Source: JAAYCI01 sp964370195
GTDB lineage: Bacteria; Bacillota; Clostridia; Oscillospirales; Ruminococcaceae
Direction of reading: 5' to 3'
NCBI GenBank assembly: GCA_964370195.1
Contig: CAYJIH010000006.1
Span: 15,112 to 79,111 of the forward strand
DNA: 64,000 nucleotides
Shown here: piece by piece, positions 62,404-64,000 of the stretch
Layout of the letters: every line of letters starts with the position of its first letter
How positions within the stretch are numbered: position 1 is the first letter of the stretch
Translations under genes and position numbers: made by a program
The notes under the pieces: generated by a model
Database searches by the model: none
The model's input: the letters and a program-made list of their open reading frames with translations, nothing else
What the model was told of the DNA's origin: nothing

Positions 62404-63753
62404 ATGATTGAAAAACTGTATACTGTGGAAGAAGTTGCAGAGCTTGCCTCGGTAACCGGGCGCACCATTCGCAACTATTTAAAAAGCGGCCGTTTGGTTG
62501 GCCGAAAAATTGGTGGCCAATGGCGTTTTCCCGAAAGTGAGGTGCAACGCCTTTTAACGGGAGCCGATGAATTTTCTGCTTTGGATAATGATGAGTTGCC
62601 CGCAGAAAGCGATGCCCGTGATTTTTCTGTAGTACCTAGCACGCCTTTGGCAGCATCACCGATTATACCAGAAGAAAATACGCCAATGGTAGAAACAGAA
62701 CTTCCCACTATACATGCCCCTGTTTTCAAACAACCGTATGTGGCACCTGCACCGTTGCCTCAACCGGTTTCTGTTGTGGTGCCACCGGCCGACCCTGTGC
62801 CAAGCCCACCTGCAAACATTGTAGCACAAGCCCCTTATTATTCTGCCCCACCTATAGAATCAAAGCCTGTGCAGCCCGAAGCAGCAAGCTTTGATTATCA
62901 TAAGAACATAGAGGTTCCACCAGCTGCTGCAGCTCATCCCCCCATACCAAAACCACAACAAAACAGTGATGTATCATCACTTTCTTTTGGTGGAATGCCA
63001 CCGGCAACGCCCGCTGCACCGCAGCAAGAGATACAAAATGCCACCGTGCCGCCCACCACTGCTATTCCTGCAGAACCGGTAACAGCTGCTGTGGCTCCCC
63101 AAGCACCACCTTTGCCTGCGGCACCTTCTTATTCACCACAACCACCCTTTCCAAATTATGGAAGCTATGGCGCTACTGTTCCCTCTGCCGGATATCCACT
63201 TCCCACAGCACCACTTGCCTACCCGGCCTATCCAAATGCACCGGCTTATTACCCATTCCTTTACGGGCAGGTTATTCCACCTTTTCCAGGCCCTTATCCA
63301 ACACCTGATTCAGCACACCATGATAGCCAACACGATGCACCTTCCCCAGCAGAATCGGAAAGCAAGGTATTAGATACGCAAAACACTGAAAATGATACAA
63401 ATTTATCAAATATTCCTATACCAAAGCAACAAAACACTTCCCCAAAGCGCTGCCAACAAGAAGATGATGAATTTCGAAATTTAAGCGATGTAGGCCAACG
63501 CGTTAGTAAATTTGTTTCGGAAGTACATGATTGTTCGTATGGTCCTTTGGCTTGTATGGTATTAGATCGTTACCAAACATTAGAAGCTGCAAAACATACG
63601 AGTGATAAACTTAACGACCTTGCATTTCAAGAAAGTGACGAAGACTGCGGTTGTCAATCTTTTGTAGAATATGATGAACGCTTTAGTGTTGCACGATACA
63701 CCCTTTTTGGAAGTTCGCACTTTATGTATCAAAGTTTACAAATTATTGGGTAA
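62404..63753 (+). CDS. Excisionase/MerR-like DNA-binding protein with proline-rich middle
   Basis: A 449-residue protein. Residues 1-52 form an HTH_17-type winged helix (LYTVEEVAELASVTGRTIRNYLK, then GGQWRFPESEV). A proline/alanine-rich disordered part follows (about 70-340, with Tyr-Pro-rich PYPTP and FPNYGSYG bits). A compact C-terminal domain of about 100 residues starts near DDEFRNLSDVGQRVSKF and contains EDCGCQSFVEYDERFSVARY. Only the first part is recognised; such HTH domains act in excisionases and BldC-like regulators. AGGAAAGAAGG lies before ATG 62404. No recombinase is near, so a regulator is more likely. Ends with a terminator. Confidence 0.78.
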   Translation: MIEKLYTVEEVAELASVTGRTIRNYLKSGRLVGRKIGGQWRFPESEVQRLLTGADEFSALDNDELPAESDARDFSVVPSTPLAASPIIPEENTPMVETELPTIHAPVFKQPYVAPAPLPQPVSVVVPPADPVPSPPANIVAQAPYYSAPPIESKPVQPEAASFDYHKNIEVPPAAAAHPPIPKPQQNSDVSSLSFGGMPPATPAAPQQEIQNATVPPTTAIPAEPVTAAVAPQAPPLPAAPSYSPQPPFPNYGSYGATVPSAGYPLPTAPLAYPAYPNAPAYYPFLYGQVIPPFPGPYPTPDSAHHDSQHDAPSPAESESKVLDTQNTENDTNLSNIPIPKQQNTSPKRCQQEDDEFRNLSDVGQRVSKFVSEVHDCSYGPLACMVLDRYQTLEAAKHTSDKLNDLAFQESDEDCGCQSFVEYDERFSVARYTLFGSSHFMYQSLQIIG

Positions 63754-63761
63754 TTTCTTTA

Positions 63762-63797
63762 AATAACCCGGATTTATTTCCGGGTTATTTTCTTTTA
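63762..63797 (+). terminator. Terminator of the HTH/proline-rich gene
   Basis: AATAACCCGG pairs with CCGGGTTATT, followed by TTCTTTT. The bases beyond it (63798-64000) are AT-rich and hold only a Phe-rich ORF without a ribosome site. Confidence 0.92.
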
Positions 63798-64000
63798 ATA
63801 AAAGAGTGCAGAATTCACAATATTTTATCTGTTTTATTTACAATCATGTTTTTTATGTTTTGTTTCTATGGGAATGCTATTTTAGTCGGTATTTTTTGTT
63901 CTTTTTCATGCCTTCTCCTCTAACAATTGCATTTCTTGCATACAAAGGGTTTTTTATTCAATTTTTATTTGTCATTTTTGTTTTTTGTTTTCTTTTTTAA

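Noticed and set aside
63806..64000. 64-codon Phe-rich ORF at the right edge
   Set aside because: Built from T-rich DNA, no ribosome site, directly after a terminator.
1..64000. CRISPR arrays, prophage, insertion sequences, toxin-antitoxin pairs
   Set aside because: No regularly spaced repeats, transposase, integrase or recognisable toxin pair was found; the only tandem repeats are protein-coding.

Overview
The window is a chromosomal stretch of a low-GC Firmicute, most likely an anaerobic member of class Clostridia. The evidence is strong AGGAGG-type ribosome binding sites, AT-rich intergenic DNA, Rnf-type membrane proteins, a purine pathway with PurH split into PurO plus a stand-alone AICAR transformylase, 2x[4Fe-4S] and flavin proteins, and a CrtQ/CrtO-like pair of the kind found in Firmicutes. 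No prophage, insertion sequence, CRISPR array or plasmid gene was seen. The order inside the class is a guess. One 100-N assembly gap (22151-22250) sits inside a repeat-rich gene.

Layout. 1-3000: two tandem mgtE magnesium channel genes (minus strand) behind a long leader that holds a short ORF and an intrinsic terminator. 3143-4833: a family 2 glycosyltransferase and a CrtO-type acyltransferase. 5351-7872: a membrane-anchored PpiC foldase and DAHP synthase (aroF), both minus. 8196-21171: a complete ten-gene purine operon, purE-C-F-M-N-O-H(transformylase only)-D-L-B, running from PRPP to IMP and including the SAICAR/adenylosuccinate lyase. 21442-25117: a zinc-ribbon, repeat-rich, single-pass membrane protein and a VanY-type carboxypeptidase. 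25174-25311: a 45-residue cysteine-rich protein on the opposite strand. 25476-29605: coaX, a membrane protein, a left-handed beta-helix acyltransferase-like protein and glmM. 29887-36557 (minus): two small hypotheticals, an ECF substrate-binding protein, an iron alcohol dehydrogenase, leuB and leuA. 36955-38948: gluQ and a patatin-like lipase. 39267-40916: a degenerate kinase-fold membrane protein. 41079-45477: a divergent HxlR regulator and a five-gene operon (amino-acid ABC importer, ATP-grasp enzyme, flavin/ferredoxin fusion). 45793-48046: a MutS2-like ATPase behind an attenuator-like leader. 48978-49054: tRNA-Arg(CCG). 49348-50544: an AI-2E-family permease. 50818-55522 (minus): rpe, rnfD, rnfE, rnfA, a DUF1015 gene and a VOC-fold gene. 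55667-57922: a two-component system. 58168-63753: ychF, an orphan solute-binding lipoprotein, trmB and a DNA-binding protein with a proline-rich middle.

Three points stand out. (1) The mgtE leader lacks an M-box but carries a well-formed leader ORF with an acidic/proline stretch (EYDPPP) and a terminator just before the gene, recalling MgtL-type magnesium sensing. (2) The MutS2-like gene is preceded by a consensus promoter, a five-codon ORF (MLSVA), a multi-helix RNA whose closing stem overlaps that ORF, and a terminator whose 5' arm is perfectly complementary over 8 nt to the freed strand; this is the layout of ribosome-mediated attenuation. (3) The rnfD-rnfE-rnfA trio lacks rnfB, rnfC and rnfG nearby and has lost three of the four cysteines expected to hold the membrane [2Fe-2S] cluster as well as the recognisable flavinylation motif of RnfD, so it may be a repurposed Rnf membrane module.

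Coordinates, motifs and base pairing were read by eye from the sequence. Family names rest on recall of conserved motifs, not on database searches.
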